Assembly (NCBI GenBank): GCA_947501275.1
Contig: CANMVD010000004.1
Location: 186,001 to 250,000 of the forward strand
DNA from: an uncultured Tateyamaria sp.
GTDB taxonomy: Bacteria > Pseudomonadota > Alphaproteobacteria > Rhodobacterales > Rhodobacteraceae
Length of the DNA stretch: 64,000 bases
Direction: 5' to 3'
Shown: positions 55,452 to 64,000 of the stretch, piece after piece
Position numbering within the stretch: the first letter of the stretch is position 1
Layout: every line of letters begins with the position of its first letter
Program-made: the position numbers and the translations under genes
Notes under the pieces: generated by a model
Seen by the model: only the letters and a program-made list of their open reading frames with translations
Databases searched by the model: none
What the model was told of the DNA's origin: nothing

Positions 55452-55466
55452 GAACGTCCGTAGAAC
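55452..55466. promoter_or_regulatory. LexA (SOS) box of lexA
   Basis: GAAC-GTCCGTA-GAAC is an exact GAAC-N7-GAAC site, the reverse complement of the alphaproteobacterial LexA box GTTC-N7-GTTC. It lies 50 bases upstream of the lexA start codon, where an autoregulatory operator is expected. The pattern is seen directly; binding is inferred from the family. Confidence 0.88.
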
Positions 55467-55515
55467 AAACCCTAAATACATGGGCTTATTGGCCAACAAT
55501 GTAGGAGGACGGACA

Positions 55516-56214
55516 GTGTTAACCAAAAAGCAGCTCGATCTGCTCGAATTCATTCACAAGCGGGTGCAGCGTGACGGTGTACCCCCCAGCTTCGACGAAA
55601 TGAAAGAAGCGCTGGATCTGCGCTCCAAATCCGGGATTCACCGCCTGATCACGGCGCTTGAGGAACGCGGGTTCATTCGCCGCTTGGCCCACCGTGCCCG
55701 CGCCATCGAAGTTGTCAAACTCCCCGAAAGTCTGGGCGGTGCGCCATCGGGCTTCCAACCCACTGTGATTGACGGCGACAAGCCTGATGTACCGCCCCCG
55801 GTCTCCGCTCGGCGGGTTGAGGCTGCGCATGCCGTGGAATTGCCCGTGATGGGCCGCATCGCAGCCGGTGTACCAATCTCTGCGATTTCCGAGGTGTCGC
55901 ATTCAGTGGCTGTGCCGGGGCAGATGCTGTCCGGCGCCGGCGATCACTATGCCCTTGAAGTCAAGGGCGATTCGATGATCGACGCGGGCATCAACAATGG
56001 CGATGTCGTGGTGATCCGGGAAACATCCGCAGCTGACAACGGCGACATCGTTGTCGCGCTTGTCGAAGACCACGAGGCGACCCTCAAGCGCTATATGCGC
56101 AAGGGAGACACCATTGCGCTTGAAGCGGCCAATCCGGCCTATGAAACCCGCGTGTTCCCCGTTGGGCAGGTGAAAGTACAGGGCAAACTGGTCGGGCTGA
56201 TCCGCACCTACTGA
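55516..56214 (+). CDS. lexA: LexA repressor
   Basis: LexA represses SOS genes and cleaves itself when RecA filaments form. The 232-residue product has the winged-helix N-terminus ([16 protein letters not shown], then [23 protein letters not shown]). The cleavage site Ala117-Gly118 is in [10 protein letters not shown], the catalytic Ser is near 153 in [10 protein letters not shown] and the Lys is near 191 in EATLKRYM. I placed the start at a GTG (55516) because AGGAGG lies eight bases upstream and homologues begin at MLTKKQ. The reading frame is open to 55438. The linker between domains is longer than in E. coli, as usual for alphaproteobacteria. Confidence 0.95.
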   Translation: MLTKKQLDLLEFIHKRVQRDGVPPSFDEMKEALDLRSKSGIHRLITALEERGFIRRLAHRARAIEVVKLPESLGGAPSGFQPTVIDGDKPDVPPPVSARRVEAAHAVELPVMGRIAAGVPISAISEVSHSVAVPGQMLSGAGDHYALEVKGDSMIDAGINNGDVVVIRETSAADNGDIVVALVEDHEATLKRYMRKGDTIALEAANPAYETRVFPVGQVKVQGKLVGLIRTY

Positions 56215-58319
56215 CCTGACACCGCCGGGCGGACCGACAGGTCCGCCTTTTGGGCCGTACGCACGCCACGTGCGACTTCGAACCCTTCGAGTTTCGGCAT
56301 CGGATAGCGCGCCCAGCCAGACCACATGCGATCTCCTGTGACATCTCGCGCCGTTTTCAGCGCCCATGTATCGTCTGGCTGCGCGATAACAGCCACAGAT
56401 CCTGTGGTGCGCAGCTTTTTGGGATCAAGCACAAGGCAATGCGCATCGCTTGTGTCGACATCACCATCCACCACAATGATCCGCCCTGCCGCGCAGCCCG
56501 AGAATGAAACACGCGCTTTTTTGCCCCGCACATGCGCGACAAAATCGCGGTCGCGCCACCGGGACGCCGCTTGGGACTGATCTCCACCATCACCGTCGTT
56601 TTCCAACCAGTTCCGGGCGACAAACCCGGCACCCTTGTCCCGGCTCAGCGCCCTTCCCTGTTCGGTCATGACCCCGACCAGCGTGCCGGTATCCGCAATC
56701 AGAATCGTGGGGCGCTGGCCGAATTGCCAAAGGCTCAGGGACACCGCAATCGCGAGCACACCGCTATAGCGCGCGCGCCCTTGCCACAGGATGACAAACA
56801 GCGCGCCGACGGCCATCAGGGGTAGCACCCACGCGTTTGGACCCGCCACAAATCGACGCGAGCCATCCAAAGCCGACACATACTGAGCCACCCCTAGGAT
56901 CCATTCCAGGCCAAGCCCCATGAACCATAACCCAAGGCCTTCCGCGCCGAACGGAGCCAACACCAATGCAAACACCGCTGCGGGTATGATCAACGCACCC
57001 ATCAAGGGCACACTGAGCAGATTGGCCAGCAAGCCGTATTGCGCAATTGCGTTGAAATGGGCCGCACCAATCGGTGCCGTGGCCAACCCTGCAACAGCAG
57101 AGGATATGAACAACGCGACAAAGGGTTGCGCCCATTTCGGACCGAACTTCAGGTCGCTGTCGCGGATCCATCCAAAGACCGCAACCAGCGCCGTTGTGGC
57201 GGCAAAGGACATCTGAAAGCCTGGGCCCATGAGCGCTTCGGGCCTTAGCGTGAGCACAATCAATGCAGCCATCGCCACGGCGCGCAAACTGAGGGCACGC
57301 CGGTTTACAAGCACCGCGCACAGCGCAACCGCCACCATGATAAAGGCGCGTTCCGTCGCCACGTTGCCACCCGAAAGCGCAAGGTAAACCGAGGCCGCTG
57401 CCAAAGCTCCGATCGCAGCCAGTTTGCGCGTTGGCCAGTGCAGTGCGACATGCGGGATCAACGCAAGAACGACGCGCAACAATCCGAATACAAATCCGGA
57501 CAACAGCCCCATATGCAGACCCGAAATTGCCAATAGGTGTGCAGTGTTGGACGCGCGCAGGTCTTGCAGGGCCTCTTGGCTGATACCGCTGCGATCCCCC
57601 GTTGTGACCGCCGCGGCAAATCCGCCAACATCACCGGGCAGATGTGCGCGCACGTGCTCAGACATGGCCATGCGCACGGCAAACACCGTCTGGCCCATGT
57701 CAAATGCGGCCTCGGAGACGGCCAGAACCGGCACGCGTGTGTATCCAACCGCACCCAGTTCGGCGAACCAGGCATGGCGTTGGAAATCAAAGCCCCCCGG
57801 CTCGACCGGCCCACCGGGCGGGCTGAGATGCGCGGTTGTCATCACACGCAAACCGGGCACCGGCGTGACACCCAGACCGGCATCCCCGTGCAATGACACG
57901 CGCACACGCGTCGGTGTATCCTCAGGCGATACCCGGTCCAGTTTCACCCGGTCTAACGTCAGGCGCACCGCGTCCGATCCACTGCGATCCATGCCGACAA
58001 TGCGCCCTTCAACGGGGCCGTAATATCGCCAGTCCAGGATTGGCCCGGCCACGGAATGTGCCCGCCATCCGGCCATGACAAAACCAAAGGCAATCAAGGC
58101 AAACAGAACGGCGAAGGGCCCCGCGATCTCGCCCAAACGACGCGACACCATCGCACAGCATAGGCCCCCAATCGCAACGGATGCGATCAGGGTGTAGGAC
58201 GGCTCGAACCGCAGTCCAAAGAACAAGGCAATGCCCGCCGCCATGCCCACGGGCAGCCAGCCAAACATGTGGCCCCGCTGGACCAGCATCATGTGCCGCA
58301 GCGCGGCGCCCAGACCCAT
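56208..58319 (-). CDS. comEC: ComEC/Rec2 family DNA-uptake membrane protein
   Basis: ComEC forms the inner-membrane channel for transforming DNA. The 703-residue protein has an N-terminal soluble region (OB-fold-like, about residues 60-185). A competence domain of ten or so membrane segments follows ([26 protein letters not shown] near 270), then a short C-terminal part that seems to lack a full metallo-beta-lactamase domain. The stop overlaps that of lexA by seven bases, end to end. The start faces gltX across 80 bases. Confidence 0.88.
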   Translation of the reverse strand: MGLGAALRHMMLVQRGHMFGWLPVGMAAGIALFFGLRFEPSYTLIASVAIGGLCCAMVSRRLGEIAGPFAVLFALIAFGFVMAGWRAHSVAGPILDWRYYGPVEGRIVGMDRSGSDAVRLTLDRVKLDRVSPEDTPTRVRVSLHGDAGLGVTPVPGLRVMTTAHLSPPGGPVEPGGFDFQRHAWFAELGAVGYTRVPVLAVSEAAFDMGQTVFAVRMAMSEHVRAHLPGDVGGFAAAVTTGDRSGISQEALQDLRASNTAHLLAISGLHMGLLSGFVFGLLRVVLALIPHVALHWPTRKLAAIGALAAASVYLALSGGNVATERAFIMVAVALCAVLVNRRALSLRAVAMAALIVLTLRPEALMGPGFQMSFAATTALVAVFGWIRDSDLKFGPKWAQPFVALFISSAVAGLATAPIGAAHFNAIAQYGLLANLLSVPLMGALIIPAAVFALVLAPFGAEGLGLWFMGLGLEWILGVAQYVSALDGSRRFVAGPNAWVLPLMAVGALFVILWQGRARYSGVLAIAVSLSLWQFGQRPTILIADTGTLVGVMTEQGRALSRDKGAGFVARNWLENDGDGGDQSQAASRWRDRDFVAHVRGKKARVSFSGCAAGRIIVVDGDVDTSDAHCLVLDPKKLRTTGSVAVIAQPDDTWALKTARDVTGDRMWSGWARYPMPKLEGFEVARGVRTAQKADLSVRPAVSGQ

Positions 58320-58400
58320 GCTTGCCCCTTCTTCGCTGGGTGAGTATCAGGAGGCCAAACCGTAGAACCCTCGTGGTTAAGCAAAGGTAAACGCCCCCCC

Positions 58401-59801
58401 ATGTCCCAGCCCGTTGTCACCCGTTTCGCCCCCTCTCCCACCGGGTATTTGCATATTGGTGGCGCACGCACCGCGCTGTTCAACTGGCTCTATGCCCGTG
58501 CAAACGGCGGCACCTTTCTGTTGCGGATCGAAGACACGGATCGCGCGCGCTCAACGCCTGAGGCAACAGCCGCCATTCTGGAGGGGATGTCGTGGCTGGG
58601 TCTGGCGCATGACGGCGACGTCATCAGCCAGTTCGAACGCGCGGATCGGCACGCCGAGGTCGCCAACCAGTTGCTGAGCCAAGGCAAGGCGTACAAGTGT
58701 TTCTCTACCCAGGAAGAAATCGCGGCCTTCCGGGACGCAGCCAAAGCCGAAGGACGCTCCACGCTGTTTCGTTCGCCGTGGCGGGACGCGGCACCTGACA
58801 CACATCCCGATGCGCCGTTTGTGGTGCGGATCAAGGCCCCGCAAGAGGGGCAGACCCTCATTCAGGACGCGGTGCAGGGCGATGTGACCATTGGCAACGC
58901 CCAACTTGACGACATGGTTTTGCTGCGCGGCGATGGCACGCCTGTCTACATGCTGGCCGTGGTGGTGGATGACCACGACATGGGCGTGACCCACGTAATC
59001 CGGGGTGACGATCACCTGAACAATGCAGCGCGCCAGATGATGATCTACGACGCCATGGGTTGGGACGTACCCATCTGGGCGCATATCCCGCTGATCCATG
59101 GACCAGATGGTAAGAAACTGTCCAAGCGTCATGGCGCGTTAGGGGCTGAAGAATATCAGAAAATGGGTTTCCCTGCGGCCGGAATGCGCAACTACCTGGC
59201 CCGTCTGGGGTGGAGCCATGGGGACGATGAATTCTTTAGCGATGCGCAGGCCTTGGAATGGTTCGATCTGGGTGGCATTGGCAAAAGCCCTGCTCGTTTC
59301 GATTTGAAAAAGCTCGAAAACCTGAGCGGACAGCATATCGCACAGAGCGATGACGCCGCACTGCAGCAGGAAATTGCAGCGTTTCGCACAGCGACCGGGG
59401 CACCTGCATTCGACCAAGCCCAAAGCGATGGGTTGCTGGCAGCCTTGCCTTACGTCAAGGAACGGGCCAAAACCTTCCCGGAACTCCTTGATAAAGCGCA
59501 TTTTATTCTGACCGACCGGCCCATTGTTCCAGACGAGAAAGCATCAAAATCGCTTGATCCGGTATCCAAAGGTATACTGAGTGAATTGACGCCGCAGTTG
59601 CAAACCGTTAGTTGGGATCGTGACAGTTTGGAGGCGGTCCTGAACGACTTTGCTGCAGCGCAGGACACCAAATTTGGCAAATTGGCCGGACCGCTGCGTG
59701 CGGCCCTCGCCGGACGTGCCGTAACGCCTTCGGTCTTTGACATGATGCTGGTTCTGGGGCGTGAAGAAACCCTGGCCAGACTGACGGATGCTGCCGCCTG
59801 A
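58401..59801 (+). CDS. gltX: glutamyl-tRNA synthetase
   Basis: GluRS charges tRNA-Glu (and in many alphaproteobacteria tRNA-Gln, followed by amidation). The 466-residue class I enzyme has the HIGH-type motif [16 protein letters not shown] near residue 12 and the [10 protein letters not shown] loop near 243. The remainder is the usual anticodon-binding region. The start has the run AAACGCCCCCCC before the ATG. The gltA gene follows 105 bases later. Confidence 0.96.
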   Translation: MSQPVVTRFAPSPTGYLHIGGARTALFNWLYARANGGTFLLRIEDTDRARSTPEATAAILEGMSWLGLAHDGDVISQFERADRHAEVANQLLSQGKAYKCFSTQEEIAAFRDAAKAEGRSTLFRSPWRDAAPDTHPDAPFVVRIKAPQEGQTLIQDAVQGDVTIGNAQLDDMVLLRGDGTPVYMLAVVVDDHDMGVTHVIRGDDHLNNAARQMMIYDAMGWDVPIWAHIPLIHGPDGKKLSKRHGALGAEEYQKMGFPAAGMRNYLARLGWSHGDDEFFSDAQALEWFDLGGIGKSPARFDLKKLENLSGQHIAQSDDAALQQEIAAFRTATGAPAFDQAQSDGLLAALPYVKERAKTFPELLDKAHFILTDRPIVPDEKASKSLDPVSKGILSELTPQLQTVSWDRDSLEAVLNDFAAAQDTKFGKLAGPLRAALAGRAVTPSVFDMMLVLGREETLARLTDAAA

Positions 59802-59842
59802 CAAGGTTAACCTTTTGGTCAGACAGCGCACCCTAAGGATGT

Positions 59843-59883
59843 GCCATCGCAGACTGCGATGGCTGGAGGCGGGCCTGCCCGCC
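59843..59883. promoter_or_regulatory. two hairpins in the leader between gltX and gltA
   Basis: GCCATCGCAG-a-CTGCGATGGC (59843-59863) is a near-complete inverted repeat of ten base pairs around one base. GGCGGGC-ct-GCCCGCC (59868-59883) follows at once. They lie in the 105-base gap before gltA. With no T-run they could end the gltX message or structure the gltA leader. Confidence 0.5.
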
Positions 59884-59906
59884 GTTAGACGAAAGGAATA
59901 ACGCCC

Positions 59907-61202
59907 ATGGCCGACTCGCAAAAATCCGCAACGCTGACACTGGGTGACCAGTCCTTTGAGTTGCCAATCCACTCGCCGACCGAAGGGCCTGACGTGTTGG
60001 ACATTCGCAAGTTGTATGGTCAGGCGGGCGTGTTCACTTACGACCCCGGCTTCACATCGACGGCAAGCTGTGACAGCACGATCACCTTTATCGACGGCAA
60101 CCAAGGGGTGTTGTTGCACCGCGGGTATCCCATCGATCAACTGGCGGAAAAGTCGCACTATCTCGAAGTATGCTACTTGCTGCTCTATGGGTTTCTGCCC
60201 TCAGCCAGCCAGCTTGAAGAATTTGAAAGCCTTGTGACAAATCACACCATGCTCCACGAGCAGATGGTGTATTTCTATCGCGGCTTCCGTCGCGACGCAC
60301 ATCCCATGGCGATCATGACCGGTGTTGTTGGCGCAATGTCTGCATTCTACCACGACTCCACCGACATCCATGACGCGCATCAACGCGAGGTTGCTTCGAT
60401 CCGACTGATCGCCAAGATGCCGACAATTGCGGCATGGGCCTACAAGTTCTCGATTGGGCAGCCGTTTGTTTATCCACGTAATGATCTCGACTATGCGTCA
60501 AACTTCCTGCGCATGTGCTTTGCCGTTCCGGCAGAGGATTACGAGGTCAACCCGATCCTGTCGCGCGCCATGGACCGCATCTTTACGCTCCATGCCGATC
60601 ACGAGCAGAACGCATCAACCTCGACCGTGCGCCTTGCATCTTCGTCCGGGGCAAACCCGTTTGCCTGCATCGCGGCGGGAATTGCGTGCCTTTGGGGGCC
60701 TGCGCATGGCGGCGCGAACCAAGCCTGTCTTGAAATGCTCAAGGAAATTGGCAGCGTCGATCGCATTCCGGAATTCATTGCACGCGCCAAGGACAAGGAT
60801 GATCCTTTCCGCCTGATGGGCTTTGGTCACCGGGTCTACAAAAATTTCGACCCCCGCGCCAAAGTCATGAAGCAGTCCGCCGACGAAGTGCTTGAGTTGT
60901 TGGGCGTCGAAAACAACCCCGTTCTGGCCGTCGCCAAAGAACTGGAACAACAGGCCCTTGCTGACCCCTATTTTGCTGAAAAGAAACTGTTCCCGAACGT
61001 GGACTTCTATTCCGGTGTTATCCTCGAAGCGATGGGTTTCCCGACATCCATGTTCACACCCATCTTTGCACTCTCGCGGACTGTGGGCTGGATCAGCCAG
61101 TGGAAAGAGATGATCGCAGATCCACAAAACAAGATCGGTCGCCCACGCCAGCTCTATCTTGGCGAAACGCAACGCGACTATGTCGACATCGAAAATCGCT
61201 AA
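59907..61202 (+). CDS. gltA: citrate synthase (type II)
   Basis: Citrate synthase condenses acetyl-CoA and oxaloacetate, the entry to the TCA cycle. The 431-residue protein has the catalytic residues of the hexameric type. A His is in [24 protein letters not shown], another His is in [17 protein letters not shown] and an Asp/His pair is in [21 protein letters not shown]. The start has the strong ribosome-binding site AAAGGA. A canonical terminator follows. The TCA-cycle gene is separate from the gltX message by structured sequence. Confidence 0.97.
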   Translation: MADSQKSATLTLGDQSFELPIHSPTEGPDVLDIRKLYGQAGVFTYDPGFTSTASCDSTITFIDGNQGVLLHRGYPIDQLAEKSHYLEVCYLLLYGFLPSASQLEEFESLVTNHTMLHEQMVYFYRGFRRDAHPMAIMTGVVGAMSAFYHDSTDIHDAHQREVASIRLIAKMPTIAAWAYKFSIGQPFVYPRNDLDYASNFLRMCFAVPAEDYEVNPILSRAMDRIFTLHADHEQNASTSTVRLASSSGANPFACIAAGIACLWGPAHGGANQACLEMLKEIGSVDRIPEFIARAKDKDDPFRLMGFGHRVYKNFDPRAKVMKQSADEVLELLGVENNPVLAVAKELEQQALADPYFAEKKLFPNVDFYSGVILEAMGFPTSMFTPIFALSRTVGWISQWKEMIADPQNKIGRPRQLYLGETQRDYVDIENR

Positions 61203-61208
61203 CGTTGA

Positions 61209-61234
61209 AGCCCCCGCATCGTCGGGGGCTTTTT
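61209..61234 (+). terminator. rho-independent terminator of gltA
   Basis: AGCCCCCG pairs with CGGGGGCT around a six-base loop (CATCGT) and the stem's 3' side runs into a T-run of five. It begins seven bases after the gltA stop. Confidence 0.95.
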
Positions 61235-61356
61235 CGTTTTAATTCATCGTGTTCCGCCACACTGTTTCTGATCAATACACAATGCGGCATCCAATTTGAC
61301 CCCACCCGTGCAAGCCCGTACCAAAGAACTCAGGTGTTCTGAGGTGGAGTAAAAAT

Positions 61357-62163
61357 ATGCTTGGGTTCGCAATTCTTGGGCTGTTGGGTATCGCGCTTGT
61401 GGTCAACCTTGCGGATGACGACGATGACGCACAAGAAGCCGCTGCCAACAACTCTCCTCAGTTGGAACAGGGCACGGGCGGCGATGACCTCATCGAAGTA
61501 GACGGTGGCAACGACACGGTGTTTGCGGGAGGTGGCGATGATCTTGTCCGGGCGGGCAACGGATCTGACCGTGTTTTTGGCGGCGACGGTGACGACCTGC
61601 TTGTTGGCGAAGATGGCAACGACTTCCTGCGCGGTGGTGCGGGTGAGGATGTGCTTTATGGCAGCGACGGCGAAGACACGATGAACGGCGATCTGGGAGA
61701 CGACCTTCTGGATGGCACGGACATTCTGGATGTTGCCGGGCTTTTGGACGCAGCAGAAGCCGCCGCAGCGGACGGCCGTAGCCTCAGCGACAACGAAGTC
61801 GCTTCTTTCATCGATTTTGAGGGTGATTCAGGCCAATCGGACGAATTGAACGGCGGTGTCGGCAATGACATTCTGATCGCAGGAGGCAACGATGTGGTCA
61901 TCACCGGTCTTGGCAGTGACACTGTCGAATTGGGAGATTGGATCGAAGCCGATACGGTGGTGACGATTCAAGACTTCGACACCGACGAAGACGTCATCAT
62001 CTACAACTATTCAGGCGACACACCACCTGAATTGACCTTCGACAAATCGGACGACGGCGCACCGGCGCTGCTGGCAGATGGTACGCCAGTTGCGATCTTT
62101 GAAAACGCAGATGTATCGGAGCTGCAAGCCAACGCGCAAATCGGCTTTGTCTCGCTTGCCTGA
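61357..62163 (+). CDS. RTX-type calcium-binding repeat protein
   Basis: The 268-residue product begins with a short hydrophobic helix (LGFAILGLLGIALVVNL). Several glycine- and aspartate-rich nonapeptides follow (GGDDLIEVDGGNDTVF, GGGDDLVRAGNGSDRVF, GGDGDDLLVGEDGNDFLR), typical RTX beta-roll calcium sites. The second half has fewer repeats and ends ANAQIGFVSLA, a possible type I secretion signal. No type I exporter genes are nearby. It is probably a surface or secreted structural protein; the N-terminal helix could also anchor it. GGTGGAG before the ATG supports the start. Confidence 0.87.
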   Translation: MLGFAILGLLGIALVVNLADDDDDAQEAAANNSPQLEQGTGGDDLIEVDGGNDTVFAGGGDDLVRAGNGSDRVFGGDGDDLLVGEDGNDFLRGGAGEDVLYGSDGEDTMNGDLGDDLLDGTDILDVAGLLDAAEAAAADGRSLSDNEVASFIDFEGDSGQSDELNGGVGNDILIAGGNDVVITGLGSDTVELGDWIEADTVVTIQDFDTDEDVIIYNYSGDTPPELTFDKSDDGAPALLADGTPVAIFENADVSELQANAQIGFVSLA

Positions 62164-62221
62164 GCCCGTTCGGGTCAAGCAACGCTGGATGAATGGCGCA
62201 CCGGATAGTGCGCCAACCCCA

Positions 62222-62998
62222 TTAGCGCCCCTCGAAACTCGGTTTGCGCTTTTCAACAAAGGCCAACACACCTTCACGGAAATCCCGGCTTTTGCCGCAA
62301 GCGCCTTGTTCTGAGGCCTCGGTTGCAAGCTGAGTTTCCAGATCATTGTCCCACGACGCGCGGATCGCCTGTTTGGCCGCAACGAAAGCCCGTGTTGGAC
62401 CGTTGGCAAGGTGCGCAGCCCGTGCGCGCCACTGCTCTTCGAATTGATCATCATCAACCGCTTCCCAGATCATACCCCAGGCATCGGCGTCCCGTGCGCT
62501 GATCTTGTCGGCAAAGAGCGCAGCACCCATCGCCTTGGCCATCCCCATGGTGCGCGGCAACACGTAAGTGCCGCCAGCATCCGGAATAAGGCCAATGCGG
62601 GTAAAGGCTTGCAGGAAAAACGCCCGTTCGGTCGCAATGACCACATCGCAGGCCAACGCAAGGTTTGCACCTGCCCCCGCCGCGGCCCCGTTGACGGCCG
62701 CAATCGTCGGCACAGGGCATTCCGTGATGGCGCGCAACATCGGCGCATATTCGTCCCGCAATGTCCGTTCCAGATCAAGATCAGCGGCATTCGCACGGTC
62801 ACCCAAATCTTGCCCAGAGCAAAAGGCGCGCCCTGCTCCTGTCAGCACGACAACCCGAGCCTCCTGCGCGCCTTCGCGTACAGCAACCTCAATTTCGGCG
62901 CGCATTTGCGTCGTCAGGGCATTCATGACATCCGGACGGTTCAGCGTGATCAGTGCCACGCCATCCTCCAGCACATACGTTAGGGTCTGGTACTTCAT
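62222..62998 (-). CDS. enoyl-CoA hydratase/isomerase family (PaaG-like)
   Basis: The 258-residue crotonase-fold enzyme has YVLEDGVALITLNRPDVMNALTTQM near residue 8 and GAGRAFCSGQDLGDR near 60, the oxyanion loop. NGAAAGAGANLALACDVVIATERAFFLQAF and GLIPDAGGTYVLPRTMG complete the pattern. The AFCSGQDLGDR and GLIPDAGG elements resemble the PaaG 2-(1,2-epoxyphenyl)acetyl-CoA isomerases, so a phenylacetate-pathway role is possible, but no paa genes are nearby. I chose the ATG at 62998 (MKYQTLTYV); the ORF extends to 63037. Confidence 0.82.
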   Translation of the reverse strand: MKYQTLTYVLEDGVALITLNRPDVMNALTTQMRAEIEVAVREGAQEARVVVLTGAGRAFCSGQDLGDRANAADLDLERTLRDEYAPMLRAITECPVPTIAAVNGAAAGAGANLALACDVVIATERAFFLQAFTRIGLIPDAGGTYVLPRTMGMAKAMGAALFADKISARDADAWGMIWEAVDDDQFEEQWRARAAHLANGPTRAFVAAKQAIRASWDNDLETQLATEASEQGACGKSRDFREGVLAFVEKRKPSFEGR

Positions 62999-63087
62999 GT
63001 CCGGCTCTCCCTTGAGGGTACATGCCCCCAATATCAAACCGATCAGTTCACCAACACCCCCGACGCTCCGTCAGTGTAGAATAATTA

Positions 63088-63543
63088 TCAATCGTCTAGA
63101 ATTTCGCGCAAGCGGCGCTGCTCGTCGTCACTCAGTTCGGTTTCCGAAGCGCCGGATGCCACGCGACGGGTGCGCAAATAAGTGACCCCAACCCCAGCTG
63201 CCAACAGGAACATCAACGGACCAGCGGCCCATAACAGCCAGTTGGACCCGGATGCGCGCGGGTTCATCAGCACAAATTCACCGTAGCGTTCGACAAAAAA
63301 GTCAACGACCTGTGCGTGGGTTTGGCCTGACGCAATCTGTTCCCGGATCACGCGTCGGGTATCTACAGCCCATTGGGCGTTGGAGGACGCAACCGTTTCC
63401 GATTGGCACACCACGCAGCGCAGCGCATGATCAAGTTCGCGCGCCTTTGCTTCGAGAGCCGGGTCGTCCAGCATCTCGCTTGGATCCAGAGCCCATACCC
63501 CCTGTGCGAGGCATAGCCAGAGCAGGAGAGCACGCAGGATCAT
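63088..63543 (-). CDS. ccmH: cytochrome c maturation protein CcmH
   Basis: CcmH is the thiol-disulfide protein that reduces apocytochrome haem-binding cysteines in the periplasm. The 151-residue product has a signal peptide (ending VWA), the conserved LRCVVCQSE Cys pair (LRCxxCQ) and QIASGQTHAQVVDFFVERYGEFVLMNPR. A C-terminal membrane segment (GSNWLLWAAGPLMFLLAAGVGVTYL) follows, then an acidic tail. It overlaps the end of ccmF by four bases, the usual order in a ccm operon. Confidence 0.95.
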   Translation of the reverse strand: MILRALLLWLCLAQGVWALDPSEMLDDPALEAKARELDHALRCVVCQSETVASSNAQWAVDTRRVIREQIASGQTHAQVVDFFVERYGEFVLMNPRASGSNWLLWAAGPLMFLLAAGVGVTYLRTRRVASGASETELSDDEQRRLREILDD

Positions 63544-64000
63544 TCCGCTGGTACCGCCTCGGTCTTGCGCGCGCCCGCAGCCACACGGAAACGTCGATCA
63601 CTCAGAGACAGCAAACCGCCCAAGGACATCAAGGCACAGCCAATCCAGATCCAATTGGTCAGCGGTTTGATGTATGTGCGCACGGCCCAGCCGCCGTCTT
63701 GCTGTGGATCACCAATGACCACGTAAACGTCCCGCGCCAGATTGTAATCAATCCCCGCTTCCGTGGTGGGCATCTGCGCAACAGGGTAGATCCGCTTTTC
63801 GGGGCGCAACTGGGCAATCTCGCGACCATCCTTGGCCAGCGTGATATGCCCCATGCTGGACAGATAGTTGGGCCCTTCGACGTCCTCGACCTTGTCCAGT
63901 GTTATGGTGTAGCCGCCGACCTCATAGGGCACTCCCAGTTGAGCGACGCGGATATCTTCGGACTGCCATGCGGTGATGCCGGCAACGCCCAGCATCGTGA
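63540..64000 (-). CDS. ccmF: haem lyase CcmF, C-terminal part, cut by the window edge
   Basis: About 152 residues of a much longer protein are present; the frame is open to the last base, so the start lies outside. The visible part has YEVGGYTITLDKVEDVEGPNYLSSMG, EIAQLRPEKRIYPVAQMPTTEAGID and ARDVYVVIGDPQQDGGWAVRTYIKPLTNWIWIGC. These are the periplasmic loop and last membrane helix of CcmF, which ligates haem to apocytochrome c. The methionine at 63995 is an internal residue, not the start. The gene continues on the minus strand beyond base 64000. Confidence 0.93.
   Translation of the reverse strand, partial: TMLGVAGITAWQSEDIRVAQLGVPYEVGGYTITLDKVEDVEGPNYLSSMGHITLAKDGREIAQLRPEKRIYPVAQMPTTEAGIDYNLARDVYVVIGDPQQDGGWAVRTYIKPLTNWIWIGCALMSLGGLLSLSDRRFRVAAGARKTEAVPAE

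Overview
The window is chromosomal DNA from an alphaproteobacterium, almost certainly a marine Rhodobacteraceae (Roseobacter group). Pointers are the GC-rich sequence, a large B12-dependent ribonucleotide reductase (NrdJ), a long-form dCTP deaminase, a two-domain cold-shock protein, a GAAC-N7-GAAC SOS box in front of lexA, TTAA-N7-TTAA CtrA-type sites, a pyrrolysine-free MttB homologue and an RTX protein. I see no insertion sequence, integrase, prophage or CRISPR array. Nearly all of the window is core chromosome, with a few clade-restricted genes of unknown function.

Layout. 1-4.6 kb: yceD (cut by the edge), rpmF, plsX, fabH, ihfA and a MerR regulator, then tRNA-Pro(GGG) and dcd. 5.9-14.1 kb (minus strand): a membrane protein, an 84-aa basic protein, and the compact run dgt-argS-SPOR-nagZ-scpA-scpB (nucleotide pool, translation, cell wall, chromosome condensation). 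14.1-17.9 kb: erpA, then an unexplained minus-strand pair made of a 153-aa protein with seven FSSGS repeats and a 356-aa partner, whose shared promoter region with xth carries three TTAA half-sites at CtrA spacing. 17.9-27.3 kb: an HNH nuclease, the overlapping chain cobK-type reductase/AlkA-type glycosylase/esterase, an MFS carrier, and the overlapping chain cysS/citramalate synthase/methyltransferase/squalene-synthase-like.

27.5-34.7 kb: a YjbR protein, an AruH-like aminotransferase, a TPM-domain membrane protein, two tandem outer-membrane barrels, an MttB-family methyltransferase, and a secreted EF-hand protein divergent from an ECF sigma factor. 34.7-39.3 kb: nrdJ, with a strikingly structured 3' region ending in a UUCG terminator (possible small RNA) and a long 5' region with a DnaA box and an NrdR-like palindrome. 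39.3-46.9 kb: a lipoprotein, tRNA-Pro(TGG), DUF192, two-domain csp, pdxH, fabI, lysE, gpt, an aminotransferase and ppiD.

47-56.2 kb: trpE, then after two unrelated genes trpG-trpD-trpC-moaC-moeA and lexA with its own SOS box. 56.2-64 kb: comEC, gltX, gltA, an RTX protein, an enoyl-CoA hydratase, ccmH and the end of ccmF. Functional themes are fatty-acid and phospholipid start-up (plsX, fabH, fabI), nucleotide supply (dcd, dgt, nrdJ, gpt), tryptophan and molybdenum cofactor synthesis, and DNA repair and SOS (xth, alkA-type, lexA). B12 use recurs (nrdJ, MttB, cobK). All assignments come from reading the sequence by eye; no database search was possible.
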